Shown: positions 36,047 to 46,617, counted from the first letter of the stretch. The stretch: DNA of 49,752 bases from Nonomuraea turkmeniaca (GCF_005889735.1 NZ_VCKY01000054.1:1-49752); one strand, 5' to 3'. The notes: a model not told the origin generated them from the sequence alone. A program made the numbers and translations.

Positions 36047-36934
36047 GTGCTGAGACGGGTTGTGGTGGTGTTGTCGGTCGTCGTGGCCGCGGCCCTGGCG
36101 GGGCACCAGCTGATCCCCGCGCTCGGCGGGTTCACGCCCGTCCTGGAGAGCCTGCTGCCCTGGATCGGGCTGTCCGTGCCGGTGCTGCTCGTGGGCGCCG
36201 CACTGGCACGTTCCACGCTGGCCGCCGCGGTGGCGCTGGTGCCGGGCGTGGTGTGGGCGGCGATGTTCGGCTCCACGCTGTTCCGCACGCCGCCGGGCGG
36301 CCCCAGCGACCTCGCCGTGGGCACGGTCAACGTAGGGGTGCGCAACAACGCCTCGGGCGAGGCCGTACGCGCGATCGCCAAGGACCTCGACCTGCTGGCC
36401 GCCCAGGAGCTGACCAGCGGCGGGCCCGCGGCCAAGCAGCTCAACAAGATGTTCAAGTACCACTACCCGGTCAGCACGGTCGGCCTGTGGAGCCGCTATC
36501 CGATCAGCGAGACCAAGCCGCTGGACGTCGGCCTGGGCTGGCCGCGGGCCCTGCGCGCGGTCGTCGCCACGCCGAAGGGCAAGGTCACCGTCTACGTCAT
36601 GCACCTGGCCTCGGCCCGGCCGGGCTACACCGCCTCGCGCGACACCTCGCTCGCGCACGCGCGCAAGCTCGTCGACGCCGACCCCAGCAAGCGGATCCTG
36701 CTGCTCGGCGACCTCAACACCGCCACCACCGACCGGGGCATGCGGGGGCTGACCCCGCCGCTGACCGACGCGCAGAGCGTGGCGGGCGAGGGGTTCGGGT
36801 TCACGTGGCCGTCGGAGTTCCCGATCACGCGGCCGGATCACATCCTGTTCAAGGGGATGAAGGCGACCGAGGCGGGCGTGGCCCCGGCGACCGGCAGCGA
36901 CCACCGGGCGGCCATCGCCTCATTCCGCCTTTAG
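36047..36934 (+). CDS. VanJ-like membrane endonuclease/exonuclease/phosphatase family protein
   Basis: 295 residues from a GTG at 36047. Three hydrophobic segments fill residues 1-80. The external domain has the EEP fold: VGTVNVGVRNNAS, LLAAQEL with the metal-binding Glu, LLLGDLNT, and the final GSDHRAA with the catalytic Asp-His pair. Streptomyces VanJ, a teicoplanin-resistance membrane protein, has this layout, so a wall-lipid phosphatase role is plausible but not shown. Its last 15 bases overlap the converging MobA-like gene. Confidence 0.85.
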   Translation: MLRRVVVVLSVVVAAALAGHQLIPALGGFTPVLESLLPWIGLSVPVLLVGAALARSTLAAAVALVPGVVWAAMFGSTLFRTPPGGPSDLAVGTVNVGVRNNASGEAVRAIAKDLDLLAAQELTSGGPAAKQLNKMFKYHYPVSTVGLWSRYPISETKPLDVGLGWPRALRAVVATPKGKVTVYVMHLASARPGYTASRDTSLAHARKLVDADPSKRILLLGDLNTATTDRGMRGLTPPLTDAQSVAGEGFGFTWPSEFPITRPDHILFKGMKATEAGVAPATGSDHRAAIASFRL

Positions 36935-37486
36935 CAGGCCCAGATCCTGGGGCGTGTCGATGTCGGCGGGATCGCCGTGCTCGTCGCACGGCACCTCGGT
37001 GATCAGCTCGGGATGCGCCTTCATGAACGGGCGGGCGCCGACGTCGCCCACGGCCCGCTCGGCCACCTCGGCGAAGTGCTCCCTGGCGATCAGCACCGGG
37101 TTCCTGCGCTTCCCCTGATAGGTGGCGACGGCCACGCCGGCGCCCGCGCCGATCAGCGCGCGCACCGCGCCCGGCCGGATCAGCGGCTGGTCCACCAGCG
37201 CGATCACGACGGCCTCCGCCTCGTCGGGCAGCGCGGCGAGACCGACGCGCAGGGAGGAGCCCATGCCGGACGCCCAGTCCGGGTTGCGTACGGTGACCGC
37301 GCCGCGCACCTGCACGGTGGCCGCGCCCAGGACGACCACGACGGGATGGCAGCCGCCCTCGTCCAGCAGCCGCACACCGCGGTCGACCAGGCGCTCGCCC
37401 GCGTACTCGACCAGCGCCTTCGGCATGCCGAGCCGGGCGCCCTGGCCGGCGGCCAGCAGCAGCCCCGCGATCCTGCCGGACCTCAT
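36920..37486 (-). CDS. MobA/MocA-like nucleotidyltransferase
   Basis: 188 residues from the ATG at 37486, which overlaps the xdhC-like stop by 4 bases. The N-terminus is the nucleotide-binding LLLAAGQGARLGMPKALV motif, and ALVDQPLI (about 90-97) is the metal/substrate block of molybdopterin nucleotidyltransferases. Related MocA/MobA enzymes attach CMP or GMP to molybdopterin for xanthine or CO dehydrogenases. The context with XdhC-, CoxE- and CoxD-like genes supports that pathway. Confidence 0.88.
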   Translation of the reverse strand: MRSGRIAGLLLAAGQGARLGMPKALVEYAGERLVDRGVRLLDEGGCHPVVVVLGAATVQVRGAVTVRNPDWASGMGSSLRVGLAALPDEAEAVVIALVDQPLIRPGAVRALIGAGAGVAVATYQGKRRNPVLIAREHFAEVAERAVGDVGARPFMKAHPELITEVPCDEHGDPADIDTPQDLGLLKAE

Positions 37487-38589
37487 TCCGCCGGTCTCCA
37501 TGGGGCCTCGTGGTGGATGCGGCCCTCGGTGGTGGACAGCGGCCGGCCTGTGCCGCCCCAGCGCAGCTGGATCAGCTCGGCGGCGATCGACACGGCCGTC
37601 TCCTCGGGCGTACGCGCACCGAGGTCGAGCCCGATCGGTGACCTCAGCCTGGCCAGCTCCTCGTCGGTCAGGCCGGACTCGCGCAATCGGTCGAGCCGGT
37701 CCTCGTGCGTGCGGCGCGAGCCCATGGCCCCGACGTAGCCGGCGTCGGTGCGCAGCGCCACCTCCAGCAGCGGCACGTCGAACTTGGGGTCGTGGGTGAG
37801 CACGCAGATCACCGTGCGCTCGTCCACCGGCACGGACGCCAGGAAGTCGTGCGGCCACTTGACCACGACCTCGTCGGCGTCGGGGAATCGTTTGGGGGTG
37901 GCGAAGACCGGCCGGGCGTCGCAGACCGTGACGTGGTAGCCGAGGAACTTGCCCACCCTGGCCACCGCGGCGGCGAAGTCGATGGCGCCGAACACCAGCA
38001 TGCGCGGCGGCGGCGCGAACGAGTGCACGAACACGGCGAGGTCGTCCAGCCGCCGCTCGCCCTGCCCGCCGTAGTGCCGGATTCCGGTCAGGCCCTGGGC
38101 GAGCATGCCGCGGGCGTCGTCGTCCACGGCCTCGTCCAGGCGGTCCAGGCCGAGGGTGCCCGACGCGCGGTCCGGCCAGATGATCCGCCGGGCGCCGACC
38201 TGGCCGGGGCCCGAGACCACGGTGGCCACGGCGACGGGGACGTGCGCCTCCACGGACGCCGCGATCTCCCCCAGCTCAGGAAATGTCTCAATCGAGATGG
38301 GCTCGACCAAGATGTCGATGATGCCGCCACAGGTGAGCCCGACGGCGAACGCGTCGTCGTCGCTCACGCCGTACCGCTGCAGGATCGGCGCGTCGGCCTC
38401 GGAGGCGAGCTCGAACACCGCGCCCTCGACGCACCCGCCGGACACACTGCCGACCACTTCGTCCCCGCGCACCGCCATGGCCGCGCCCGGCGGCCGCGGC
38501 GCGCTGCTGAACGTGCTCACCACCGTCGCCAGCCCGAACCTGAGCCCCGACCTCCACCACGGCAGGATGTCCCGCAGCACGTCACGCAT
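37483..38589 (-). CDS. XdhC/CoxF family molybdenum-cofactor maturation protein
   Basis: 368 residues from the ATG at 38589. The N-terminal XdhC/CoxI domain has STFSSAPRPPGAAMAV and SVSGGCVEGAVFE, then LTCGGIIDI with its conserved Cys. The C-terminal Rossmann domain starts MLVFGAIDFAAAV and includes FPDADEVVVKWP and YVGAMGSRRTHEDRL. XdhC binds molybdopterin and hands the sulfurated cofactor to molybdenum hydroxylases. It overlaps the CoxE-like stop by 8 bases. No hydroxylase subunits are in the window. Confidence 0.92.
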   Translation of the reverse strand: MRDVLRDILPWWRSGLRFGLATVVSTFSSAPRPPGAAMAVRGDEVVGSVSGGCVEGAVFELASEADAPILQRYGVSDDDAFAVGLTCGGIIDILVEPISIETFPELGEIAASVEAHVPVAVATVVSGPGQVGARRIIWPDRASGTLGLDRLDEAVDDDARGMLAQGLTGIRHYGGQGERRLDDLAVFVHSFAPPPRMLVFGAIDFAAAVARVGKFLGYHVTVCDARPVFATPKRFPDADEVVVKWPHDFLASVPVDERTVICVLTHDPKFDVPLLEVALRTDAGYVGAMGSRRTHEDRLDRLRESGLTDEELARLRSPIGLDLGARTPEETAVSIAAELIQLRWGGTGRPLSTTEGRIHHEAPWRPAE

Positions 38590-39718
38590 GGGCGAGCCTT
38601 TCGCTGAGTTCCTCGTACGCGGCCAGGCTATGCCCGGCCACCAGGTCATCGAGGTAGGGGAGGGCGGCCCGCATGCCGCCGGTGAGCGGCTGGTAGTCCT
38701 CGTACCCCTTGTGTGGGTTGGCCCAGATCACCCGGTACGCCTGCCTGGCCAGTCTGGCCATCTGCGTGCCCAGCAGTTCCGGATCACCGCGTTCCCACCC
38801 GTCCGAAGCGATCACCGCGATCGCCCCTCGCGCGCTGAAACGGGCGAGATACTCCTTGAGTTCCTCTCCCAGCCGGGTTCCGCCGCTCCAGTCCGGGATG
38901 ACCTTCGACACCTCGTTCAGCGCGGTGCCGGGGTCGCGGTGCCGCAGCTCGGCCGTGATCGGGGTGAGCCTGGTGCCGACCGAGTAGACCCTGGTGGCCC
39001 GCGGCTCGCTCCTGACCAGCGCGTGGGCGAAGCGCAGCAACGTCTCGGCGTACGGGGCCATGGAGCCGCTGACGTCCACGAACAGCACCACCGTGCGGGG
39101 CCTGGTGGTGTGCCTCTTGTGGCGGAGCCTGGCCACCTCGCCCTTCCTGAGCGCGTCGCGGATGGTGCGGCGCTGGTCCAGGCGGCCCCGGTGGGCACTC
39201 TCGAAACGGCGCGAACGCCGCCGCGCCCGGCCGCTGCGCAGCATGGCCAGCATCCGGTGCACCTCGGCCCGCTCGGCCTCGGTCAGCCTGGCCACGTCGC
39301 GGTGGCGCAGGATCTCGGCCCGGCTCGCCGTCGCGGGCGCCGCCGTGCCGTCGTCCTGGCCCTCCTCCGCGTCCTCCCGCGTGGCCAGGTGCCTGGTGAC
39401 GGTGGTGGTCGTGCTCGTCCGGGCCATCGCCGCCCGGTGGCCGCCGAAGTAGGCGGCGAAGCACCGGTCGTACCTGGGCACGTCGTCGGGCGTGGCGCAG
39501 AGCGTGAGCCGCCCGGCCCAGTAGACCTCGCCCTGGTCGGTGACGTCGAGGTGGTCGAGCGCCCGCAACATGTTCTGCGTACGGTCGTGATCGGCCCCGA
39601 CCCCCGCCGCGCGCAGCGTCCTGGCGAACCCCGTCACAGTGGCCACGAGCTCACTCACGGGCTCACTCACTGGCTCACTCACGGGCTCACGCACTGGGCC
39701 ACCCATGGGGTCACCCAT
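38582..39718 (-). CDS. CoxE-like von Willebrand (VWA) protein
   Basis: 378 residues. The VWA domain is in the C-terminal half: the MIDAS motif VDVSGSM (about 218-224), GGTRL and SDGWERGD are present, so metal binding is expected. The N-terminus reads MGDPMGGPVREPVSEPVSEP, a tetrapeptide repeat from a 12-base tandem repeat. CoxE works with the AAA protein CoxD to mature the [CuSMoO2] site of CO dehydrogenase, and related pairs serve other molybdenum hydroxylases. It overlaps the CoxD-like gene and the xdhC-like gene by 8 bases each. Confidence 0.92.
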   Translation of the reverse strand: MGDPMGGPVREPVSEPVSEPVSELVATVTGFARTLRAAGVGADHDRTQNMLRALDHLDVTDQGEVYWAGRLTLCATPDDVPRYDRCFAAYFGGHRAAMARTSTTTTVTRHLATREDAEEGQDDGTAAPATASRAEILRHRDVARLTEAERAEVHRMLAMLRSGRARRRSRRFESAHRGRLDQRRTIRDALRKGEVARLRHKRHTTRPRTVVLFVDVSGSMAPYAETLLRFAHALVRSEPRATRVYSVGTRLTPITAELRHRDPGTALNEVSKVIPDWSGGTRLGEELKEYLARFSARGAIAVIASDGWERGDPELLGTQMARLARQAYRVIWANPHKGYEDYQPLTGGMRAALPYLDDLVAGHSLAAYEELSERLAHA

Positions 39719-39720
39719 GG
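39649..39720. repeat. 12-base tandem repeat at the CoxE-like start
   Basis: Six consecutive 12-base units: four of the type GCTCACNCACNG (39649-39696) and two of the type GGYCACCCATGG (39697-39720). On the coding strand they give MGDP, MGGP, VREP, VSEP, VSEP, VSEL. The ATG start itself is part of the repeat, so copy-number change could also move or duplicate the start. Confidence 0.85.
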
Positions 39721-40577
39721 GAGAGCAGCCCGTTGCCGAGCACGTGCGCGACGTCCTCCCGGTACTTCAGCGCCGCCCCCAGCGTGGCCGCGGCCAGGCC
39801 GGGGTCGAGCTCCTTGGCCCCGAGCGTCAGCAGCGCCTCCGTCCAGTCCAGCGTCTCGGCCACCCCGGGCGGCTTGACCAGCTCGGCCTGCCGCAGCCGC
39901 TCGGCCGCCCGCGCGACCTGCATGGCCAGCGTCTCGGTGCAGTCCGGCAGCCGCCGCAGCAGGATGGCGACCTCGCGGTCGAAATTCGGGTGCTCCAGCC
40001 AGTGGTAGAGGCAGCGCCGCTTGAGCGCGTCGTGCACCTCCCGCGTCCGGTTGGAGGTCACCACGACCACCGGCGGCGTCTTGGCCCTGACCGTGCCCAG
40101 CTCCGGGATCGAGATCGTGAAGTCGGACAGCACCTCCAGCAGGAACGCCTCGAACTCGTCGTCGGCCCGGTCGATCTCGTCCACGAGCAGCACGCTCGGC
40201 TGCGTCTCGATGGCCTTGAGCAGCGGCCGCGCGATCAGGAACCGCCGATCGTAGATCTCCCCCTCGAGCCTGCCCACATCCGTGATCCCGGCCGCCTCGG
40301 CGGCCTTGAGGTGGAGCAGCTGCCGGGCGAAGTCCCAGTCGTAGAGCGCCTGGGCGGCGTCCAGCCCCTCGTAGCACTGGAGCCTGATGAGCGGCGCGTC
40401 GAGCAGCGTCGCGAGTGTCTTGGCGAGCTCGGTCTTCCCGACGCCCGCCTCCCCTTCGAGGAAGAGCGGCCGCCCCATCTTCAACGCCAGGTAGGCGGCC
40501 GTGGCCAATCCTTCGTCGGCCAGGTAGGCGTGCCGGTCGAGAAGCTCGATGAGCTTCTCTGGCGACTTGATGTCCAT
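39711..40577 (-). CDS. CoxD-like MoxR-type AAA ATPase
   Basis: 288 residues from the ATG at 40577; a GTG at 40601 would add 8 residues, and neither has a good ribosome site. The Walker A is GEAGVGKTELAKTLA (about 41-55), Walker B VLLVDEIDRADDEFE, and sensor 1 VVVTSNRTREVHDALKRR. CoxD is the AAA chaperone that unfolds or remodels the molybdenum enzyme during maturation, together with CoxE. First gene of the four-gene unit running CoxD, CoxE, XdhC, MobA-like. Confidence 0.92.
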   Translation of the reverse strand: MDIKSPEKLIELLDRHAYLADEGLATAAYLALKMGRPLFLEGEAGVGKTELAKTLATLLDAPLIRLQCYEGLDAAQALYDWDFARQLLHLKAAEAAGITDVGRLEGEIYDRRFLIARPLLKAIETQPSVLLVDEIDRADDEFEAFLLEVLSDFTISIPELGTVRAKTPPVVVVTSNRTREVHDALKRRCLYHWLEHPNFDREVAILLRRLPDCTETLAMQVARAAERLRQAELVKPPGVAETLDWTEALLTLGAKELDPGLAAATLGAALKYREDVAHVLGNGLLSHG

Positions 40578-40663
40578 TGCCTTGATTGTCCGCCGCAGCA
40601 CGCCTTCAGGCTACGTCGCCGCCCGCCTCGGCGATATTCCCCCACCCCTGCGATCGCTCACAG

Positions 40664-41113
40664 TCACTCCTCGGCCTCCCCGCGCTCCCGGATCAAGGCC
40701 TCCAACTCGGCCGTGGCCCGGCGGGCGCGGGGTTTCTCGGAGCCTTGGATGCCCATGGCCCCGATGGTCCGCCCGTCCGAGAAGTCGATCTTCGGCCACG
40801 GGTCCCCCACCAGCAGCGTGACCTCCAGGATCTCCGGCCACGTGTACCGATGCGTACGGACGGCGTTCACGATCGTGATGCCCTCCTCGTCGGCCTCCAC
40901 CCGCACGCGCCCCAGCAAATGCAGCACGAACGCCACCGCGCACCCGAACGCCACGATCGCCACCCGGTCGGCCAGCTTGAACGGCTCCGCGATGAAGACG
41001 GCCATGATCACCGCCCCGAGCACGATCAGCACGGCGGACCCGTAGGCGACGATCCTGGGCTTGCGTGGACGCCAGGTGACGGGCAGGGATGGAGGCGGGA
41101 CGAGCTCTGGCAC
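40664..41113 (-). CDS. PH-domain-containing membrane protein
   Basis: 149 residues from a GTG at 41113 with a weak ribosome site. Two membrane segments (about 22-42 and 46-67) precede a small PH-like domain: VRVEADEEGITIVNAVRTHRY, WPEILEVTLLVGDPWP, and the DGRTIGAMGIQGSE turn. The C-terminal helix (about 130-149) is acidic. Actinobacteria often have such a gene immediately after ribH. Its function is unknown. It follows ribH by 19 bases. Confidence 0.85.
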   Translation of the reverse strand: MPELVPPPSLPVTWRPRKPRIVAYGSAVLIVLGAVIMAVFIAEPFKLADRVAIVAFGCAVAFVLHLLGRVRVEADEEGITIVNAVRTHRYTWPEILEVTLLVGDPWPKIDFSDGRTIGAMGIQGSEKPRARRATAELEALIRERGEAEE

Positions 41114-41132
41114 GAAGGAAACCTACCGCAGC

Positions 41133-43019
<1,887 letters not shown>

Positions 43020-43023
<4 letters not shown>

Positions 43024-43685
43024 CGCGCCACCGCCTCTGCCACGGCCAGCGGGGACGACCGGTATTCCCGCAGCCATTTCACGAAGCCGACGAGGACCAG
43101 GACGAAGAACACGCCGTACACGTACCCGGAGACGACCAGCCCCGAGCTGAACGCCAGCGGCACCCCCACCAGGTCCACGGCCACCCACACGATCCAGAAG
43201 TCCACCAGCGCCCGGCCCTGCGCCCAGGTGGCGAGGGCGCTGCCGACGAAGATGTACGCGTCGGCGGCCACCAGGAAGGCGCCCTTCGGCAGCGGCTCGT
43301 GCGCGCCCCACGACAGGCCGGTGAAGAAGAACAGCACCCCGACCGCAGCCGTGCCGAGCACCATGAGGCCGATCAGCAGCAACCGCTCCCACGGCTGGGC
43401 GGGCCTGATGGGCAGCTGCTTGCCGTCCTGCGTGCCGCGCCGCCACGCCCACCAGCCGTAGATCGCCAGGCCCGCGAACATGGCCTGCTTGAGCGCGTTG
43501 CCGGTGATGTGCGCGTTGATGGAGGCGATGAACAGCAGCACCGAGCCGGTGAACTGCACCGGCCACGTCCATATGGACTTGCGCATGGCCAGCAATACCG
43601 TGGACAGCGCGGCGATGTTGCCGATCAGGTCCGTCCAGAGCACGTGTGTGCCGAATACCGTGAATCCGGCGTCCGCCCAGTTCAC
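43020..43685 (-). CDS. PnuC-family transporter, probably riboflavin uptake (RibM-like)
   Basis: 221 residues with about seven membrane segments. The PnuC fold shows [22 protein letters not shown] region (seen as [13 protein letters not shown] and YGWWAWRRG) and [17 protein letters not shown]. PnuC proteins carry nicotinamide riboside or other vitamins. In actinobacteria the member inside a riboflavin operon is RibM, a riboflavin carrier; the location between ribE and ribBA under an FMN riboswitch makes that the likely substrate. It overlaps both neighbours by 4 bases. Confidence 0.9.
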
Positions 43686-44272
43686 TGTCTGGCCACCAGC
43701 CTTTCCACATACTTCGCGATCACGTCGACCTCGATGTTCACCATGTCGCCCACCTGGCGTTCGCCCATGGTGGTGAGCTTCAGCGTGGTCGGGATGAGGC
43801 TCACGCCGAAGCTTTCGTCGTCAACCGTCGTGACCGTCAAGCTGATTCCGTCGATCGCGATCGAGCCCTTCTCCGCGACGTACCGGCTCAGCGGCTCCGG
43901 CAGGGAGAACCGCAGATCGTCCCAGCTGTCGCCGGGGGCGCGGGACAGCAGCTCCGCGGTGCCGTCCACGTGGCCCTGCACGATGTGGCCGCCGAGGCGC
44001 TGGTCGGCGCGTACGGCCCGCTCCAGGTTCACCACCGAGCCCTCGGTGAGGCCGCCCAGGGAGCTGCGGTCCAGCGACTCCCTGATCACGTCGACCGTGA
44101 AGACGTCGCCCTCCGTCTTCACGACCGTGAGGCACACACCGTTGACCGCGATCGAGTCGCCGTGCTTGGCGTCGGAGGTGACGATCGGGCCGCGCACCGA
44201 CAGCAGGGCGCCGCCGCCGGCCCGGTCGATGGCCACGACCTCGCCCTTTTCCTCAATGATTCCGGTGAACAT
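43682..44272 (-). CDS. ribE: Riboflavin synthase alpha chain
   Basis: 196 residues from the ATG at 44272, whose A is the last base of the ribD TGA. It dismutates two lumazines into riboflavin and the pyrimidine. The two lumazine-binding repeats are evident: [12 protein letters not shown] at the start and [18 protein letters not shown] (about 93-110). NGVCLTV and DGISLTV are the matching blocks in each repeat. Length is typical (about 200). Confidence 0.96.
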   Translation of the reverse strand: MFTGIIEEKGEVVAIDRAGGGALLSVRGPIVTSDAKHGDSIAVNGVCLTVVKTEGDVFTVDVIRESLDRSSLGGLTEGSVVNLERAVRADQRLGGHIVQGHVDGTAELLSRAPGDSWDDLRFSLPEPLSRYVAEKGSIAIDGISLTVTTVDDESFGVSLIPTTLKLTTMGERQVGDMVNIEVDVIAKYVERLVARQ

Positions 44273-45465
44273 CACTGCTCCCTGCCTGGTTGTGCGATGG
44301 GCCGGGCAATTAGCCGTACATCCGGCCCGATGGGGGAAATTTCGTCAAATGTCAGGCGGTGCATCCGGCCGATCGTCTCCACCCCGGCCGCGCCCAGCGC
44401 GGCCCGACCGGAGCCGAGCAACGCGGGCGCGAGGTAGGCGATCACGCGGTCGGCCAGGCCCTGCCGGATGAACGCTCCGGCGAGCGTCGGCCCGCCCTCC
44501 AGGAACACGCTGACGACCTCGCGCGCGGCCAGCTCGCGGAGGAGGGCGTGCAGGTCCAGACCGCCGCCGTCGTGACGGGGCAGGCGCAGGAGGTCGGCCT
44601 TGAGATCGGTGGTGACGTCCTCGGCGATGGCGATGAGCGTGGGCGCGTCGTCGTCGAGCACCCGGGCGCCCGGCGGCGTCCTCGCCTCGGTGTCGATCAC
44701 GACCCGCAGCGGAGCCCGAACATCCGCCGAGCCGGTGTCCGGGCCGATGTTCAGGCCGGTGTCCGGGCCGGTGTCCGGGCCGGTGTTCAGGCCGGTGTTC
44801 AGGCCGGTGTTCAGGCCGGTGTCCACAGCGGGGCGGGCGGTGAGGCGGGGGTCGTCGGACAGGACCGTGCCGATGCCCGCCACGATCGCGTCCGAGCCCG
44901 CCCGCCACCGATGCACGTCGGCCCGCGCCTCCGGTGAGGTGATCCACTGGCTGGTCCCGTCCTGGGCGGCCGACCTGCCGTCGAGCGTGGCGGCGAACTT
45001 CCAGGTCGCATGGGACCGCCCGAGCCGCGCGTAGGTGAGCCATTCCTCGTTGACCCGCTCGGCCGCACCCGTGAGAACGCCCATCGTCACGGCGACCCCG
45101 GTGGCCCGCAGCCGCGCCGCACCGCCCGCCGCCTTCGGGCTGGGGTCGGCGACCGCGACCACGACCCGCGCGATCCCCGCATCGAGCAGGGCGCGGCTGC
45201 ACGGACCCGTCCGCCCGGTGTGGTCGCAGGGCTCCAGCGTCACGTACGCGGTGCCGCCCCGGGCCCGCTCCCCCGCCTGCGCCAGCGCGACGACCTCGGC
45301 GTGCGGACCGCCCGCGTACACGTGGAACCCCTCACCGGCCACCGCCCCGCCGGCGTCGAGCACGACGCAGCCCACGACGGGGTTGGGGCTGGTGGTGCCG
45401 TGTCCGCGCCCGGCCAGCTCGACGGCGCGCGCCATGTGCACGACGTCCTGCTCGGGTCTCTCCAC
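44272..45465 (-). CDS. ribD: RibD, bifunctional deaminase/reductase with tetrapeptide repeat
   Basis: 397 residues from a GTG at 45465 with AGGAG 5 bases upstream; the upstream in-frame ATG has no ribosome site. The N-terminal zinc deaminase has GGPHAEVVAL and TLEPCDHTGRTGPC. The C-terminal reductase has WKFAATLDGRSAAQDGTSQWI and FLEGGPTLAGAF. Within the reductase, after RPAVDTG (about residue 215), a run of eight x(D/N)TG-like tetrapeptides is inserted before the strand RVVIDTEA. The other motifs are intact. First gene of the riboflavin operon, under the FMN riboswitch. Confidence 0.95.
   Translation of the reverse strand: MERPEQDVVHMARAVELAGRGHGTTSPNPVVGCVVLDAGGAVAGEGFHVYAGGPHAEVVALAQAGERARGGTAYVTLEPCDHTGRTGPCSRALLDAGIARVVVAVADPSPKAAGGAARLRATGVAVTMGVLTGAAERVNEEWLTYARLGRSHATWKFAATLDGRSAAQDGTSQWITSPEARADVHRWRAGSDAIVAGIGTVLSDDPRLTARPAVDTGLNTGLNTGLNTGPDTGPDTGLNIGPDTGSADVRAPLRVVIDTEARTPPGARVLDDDAPTLIAIAEDVTTDLKADLLRLPRHDGGGLDLHALLRELAAREVVSVFLEGGPTLAGAFIRQGLADRVIAYLAPALLGSGRAALGAAGVETIGRMHRLTFDEISPIGPDVRLIARPIAQPGREQ
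44731..44826. repeat. Eight-copy 12-base tandem repeat in ribD
   Basis: Eight exact-length units of GCCGGTGTYCRG (variants GCCGGTGTCCGG and GCCGGTGTTCAG) run from 44731 to 44826 without interruption. On the coding strand they give VDTG, LNTG (x3), PDTG (x2), LNIG, PDTG. Unit variants are interleaved, which suggests several rounds of duplication. Confidence 0.9.
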
Positions 45466-45574
45466 CGGGTCTCCTACTCGCCAGTAGCTCCAAGCCACGG
45501 CGGGCCCCGGGGGACTCACATGATGCACAAATGCACCACAGAAGGCATCCGGCCGATATGCCGGACACCTCGCG

Positions 45575-45697
45575 CGCTGCCTCCCATCCGGACTTTAACC
45601 GTCGGTCCCGGAATTTCACCGGGTCAACCGGCCGATGGCATCGGCCGGGTCGCGGACTGTCACCGCCGGTTCGGACTTTCACCGACCCCGGAGCACG
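45575..45697 (-). ncRNA. FMN riboswitch (RFN element) upstream of ribD
   Basis: On the minus strand the conserved RFN blocks occur in order: GGGGTCGGTGAAAGTCCGAACC, then GGCGGTGACAGTCCGCGACCC-type (seen as CGGTGACAGTCCGCGA), a variable stem, TTGACCCGGTGAAATTCCGGGACC-type (GGTGAAATTCCGGGACCG), and CGGTTAAAGTCCGGATGGGAG closing. A hairpin CCGGC/GCCGG (45549-45564) between it and ribD may serve as the switch. FMN binding would lower ribD-ribE-ribM-like-ribBA-ribH expression. Confidence 0.93.
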
Positions 45698-45777
45698 CTA
45701 GCTCTCTTTCGCTATCAGTGTGCCATGTCCGAAACAACGGACGCGACCGCCCCCATCCATTTGACCAAGCGTCCGCT

Positions 45778-46587
45778 TCAGGCCGCGGTCAGCTTGTGCG
45801 CGCGGCGGGCCGCCGGTGAGTAGCGGACCTGGGCAGGGACCAGGCCGAGCCCGGTGTGCAGGGTACGCAGGGTCGCGGTCGCCCACAGGTCGCCGACGGG
45901 CGTGGCGGGCAGCCCGTACAGCCTCCTGGCCCAGCGCGGCAGCGTGGCGAAGGCGAGGATCATCAGCGCGGGCACGGCGGGCTTGAGCGGGAGCAGCACG
46001 CGCGGGAGCGGCGCGTTGAGCGACAGGCGCAGCGGGTGGGCGGCCTCGGGCACGAAGCGCAGCCCCGGCCGCTGGGCGTCGATGTAGTCGCGTAGCTCGG
46101 CCACGGAGCCGGGCACGTCCTCGCCCTTGAGGCCGACGACCTCCGCGGCCCGCCGCCACTCGCGCACGAACGTGTCCGCCTCGGCGTCCGTCAGCCGCAC
46201 GCCTGCCCGGCGGGCGACGGACAGGTAGGAGTCCACCTCGCCGACGTGCACCCAGCGCAGGGCGTCGGGCTCGTCCAGGTGGAACGTGGTGCCGGTGTCC
46301 GGATCGTACGCGGTCAGCCTGGCGTGGATCTTGCGTACCCGGCGGCCGGCGCGTTCGACCTCGGCGCAGGTGCCGTACGTGCGCACGCGGACGAACTCGG
46401 TGGTGCGCGCGAACCGCGACCACGCCTCCTGAGGGTCCATGAGCGCGGAGTTCTGCAACACCCCGCGCATCGCCCGGGGGTGCAGCCCCTGCATCAGGAG
46501 AGCGCGGATGCCGCCGACCAGGAGGATGGGCTCTCCCATCACACGCCAGGTCACCGAGCTGGGGCCGAAGATCCCATGGTCGCCCAT
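45778..46587 (-). CDS. DUF2236 (MpaB/latex-oxygenase-like) protein
   Basis: 269 residues. The family blocks are FGPSSVTWRVMGEPILLVGG at the start, LLMQGLHPRAMRGV with a conserved His (about 31-44), and DALRWVHVGEVDSYL (about 108-122) with a second His. DUF2236 proteins are haem-b oxygenases or oxidases in characterised cases (latex-clearing protein, MpaB); the substrate here is unknown. It lies between rpe and the riboswitch on the same strand; its start is 30 bases after the rpe stop. Confidence 0.88.
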   Translation of the reverse strand: MGDHGIFGPSSVTWRVMGEPILLVGGIRALLMQGLHPRAMRGVLQNSALMDPQEAWSRFARTTEFVRVRTYGTCAEVERAGRRVRKIHARLTAYDPDTGTTFHLDEPDALRWVHVGEVDSYLSVARRAGVRLTDAEADTFVREWRRAAEVVGLKGEDVPGSVAELRDYIDAQRPGLRFVPEAAHPLRLSLNAPLPRVLLPLKPAVPALMILAFATLPRWARRLYGLPATPVGDLWATATLRTLHTGLGLVPAQVRYSPAARRAHKLTAA

Positions 46588-46617
46588 AAGTGGGTAGTTA
46601 CCCAGCTAGGGGATGTT

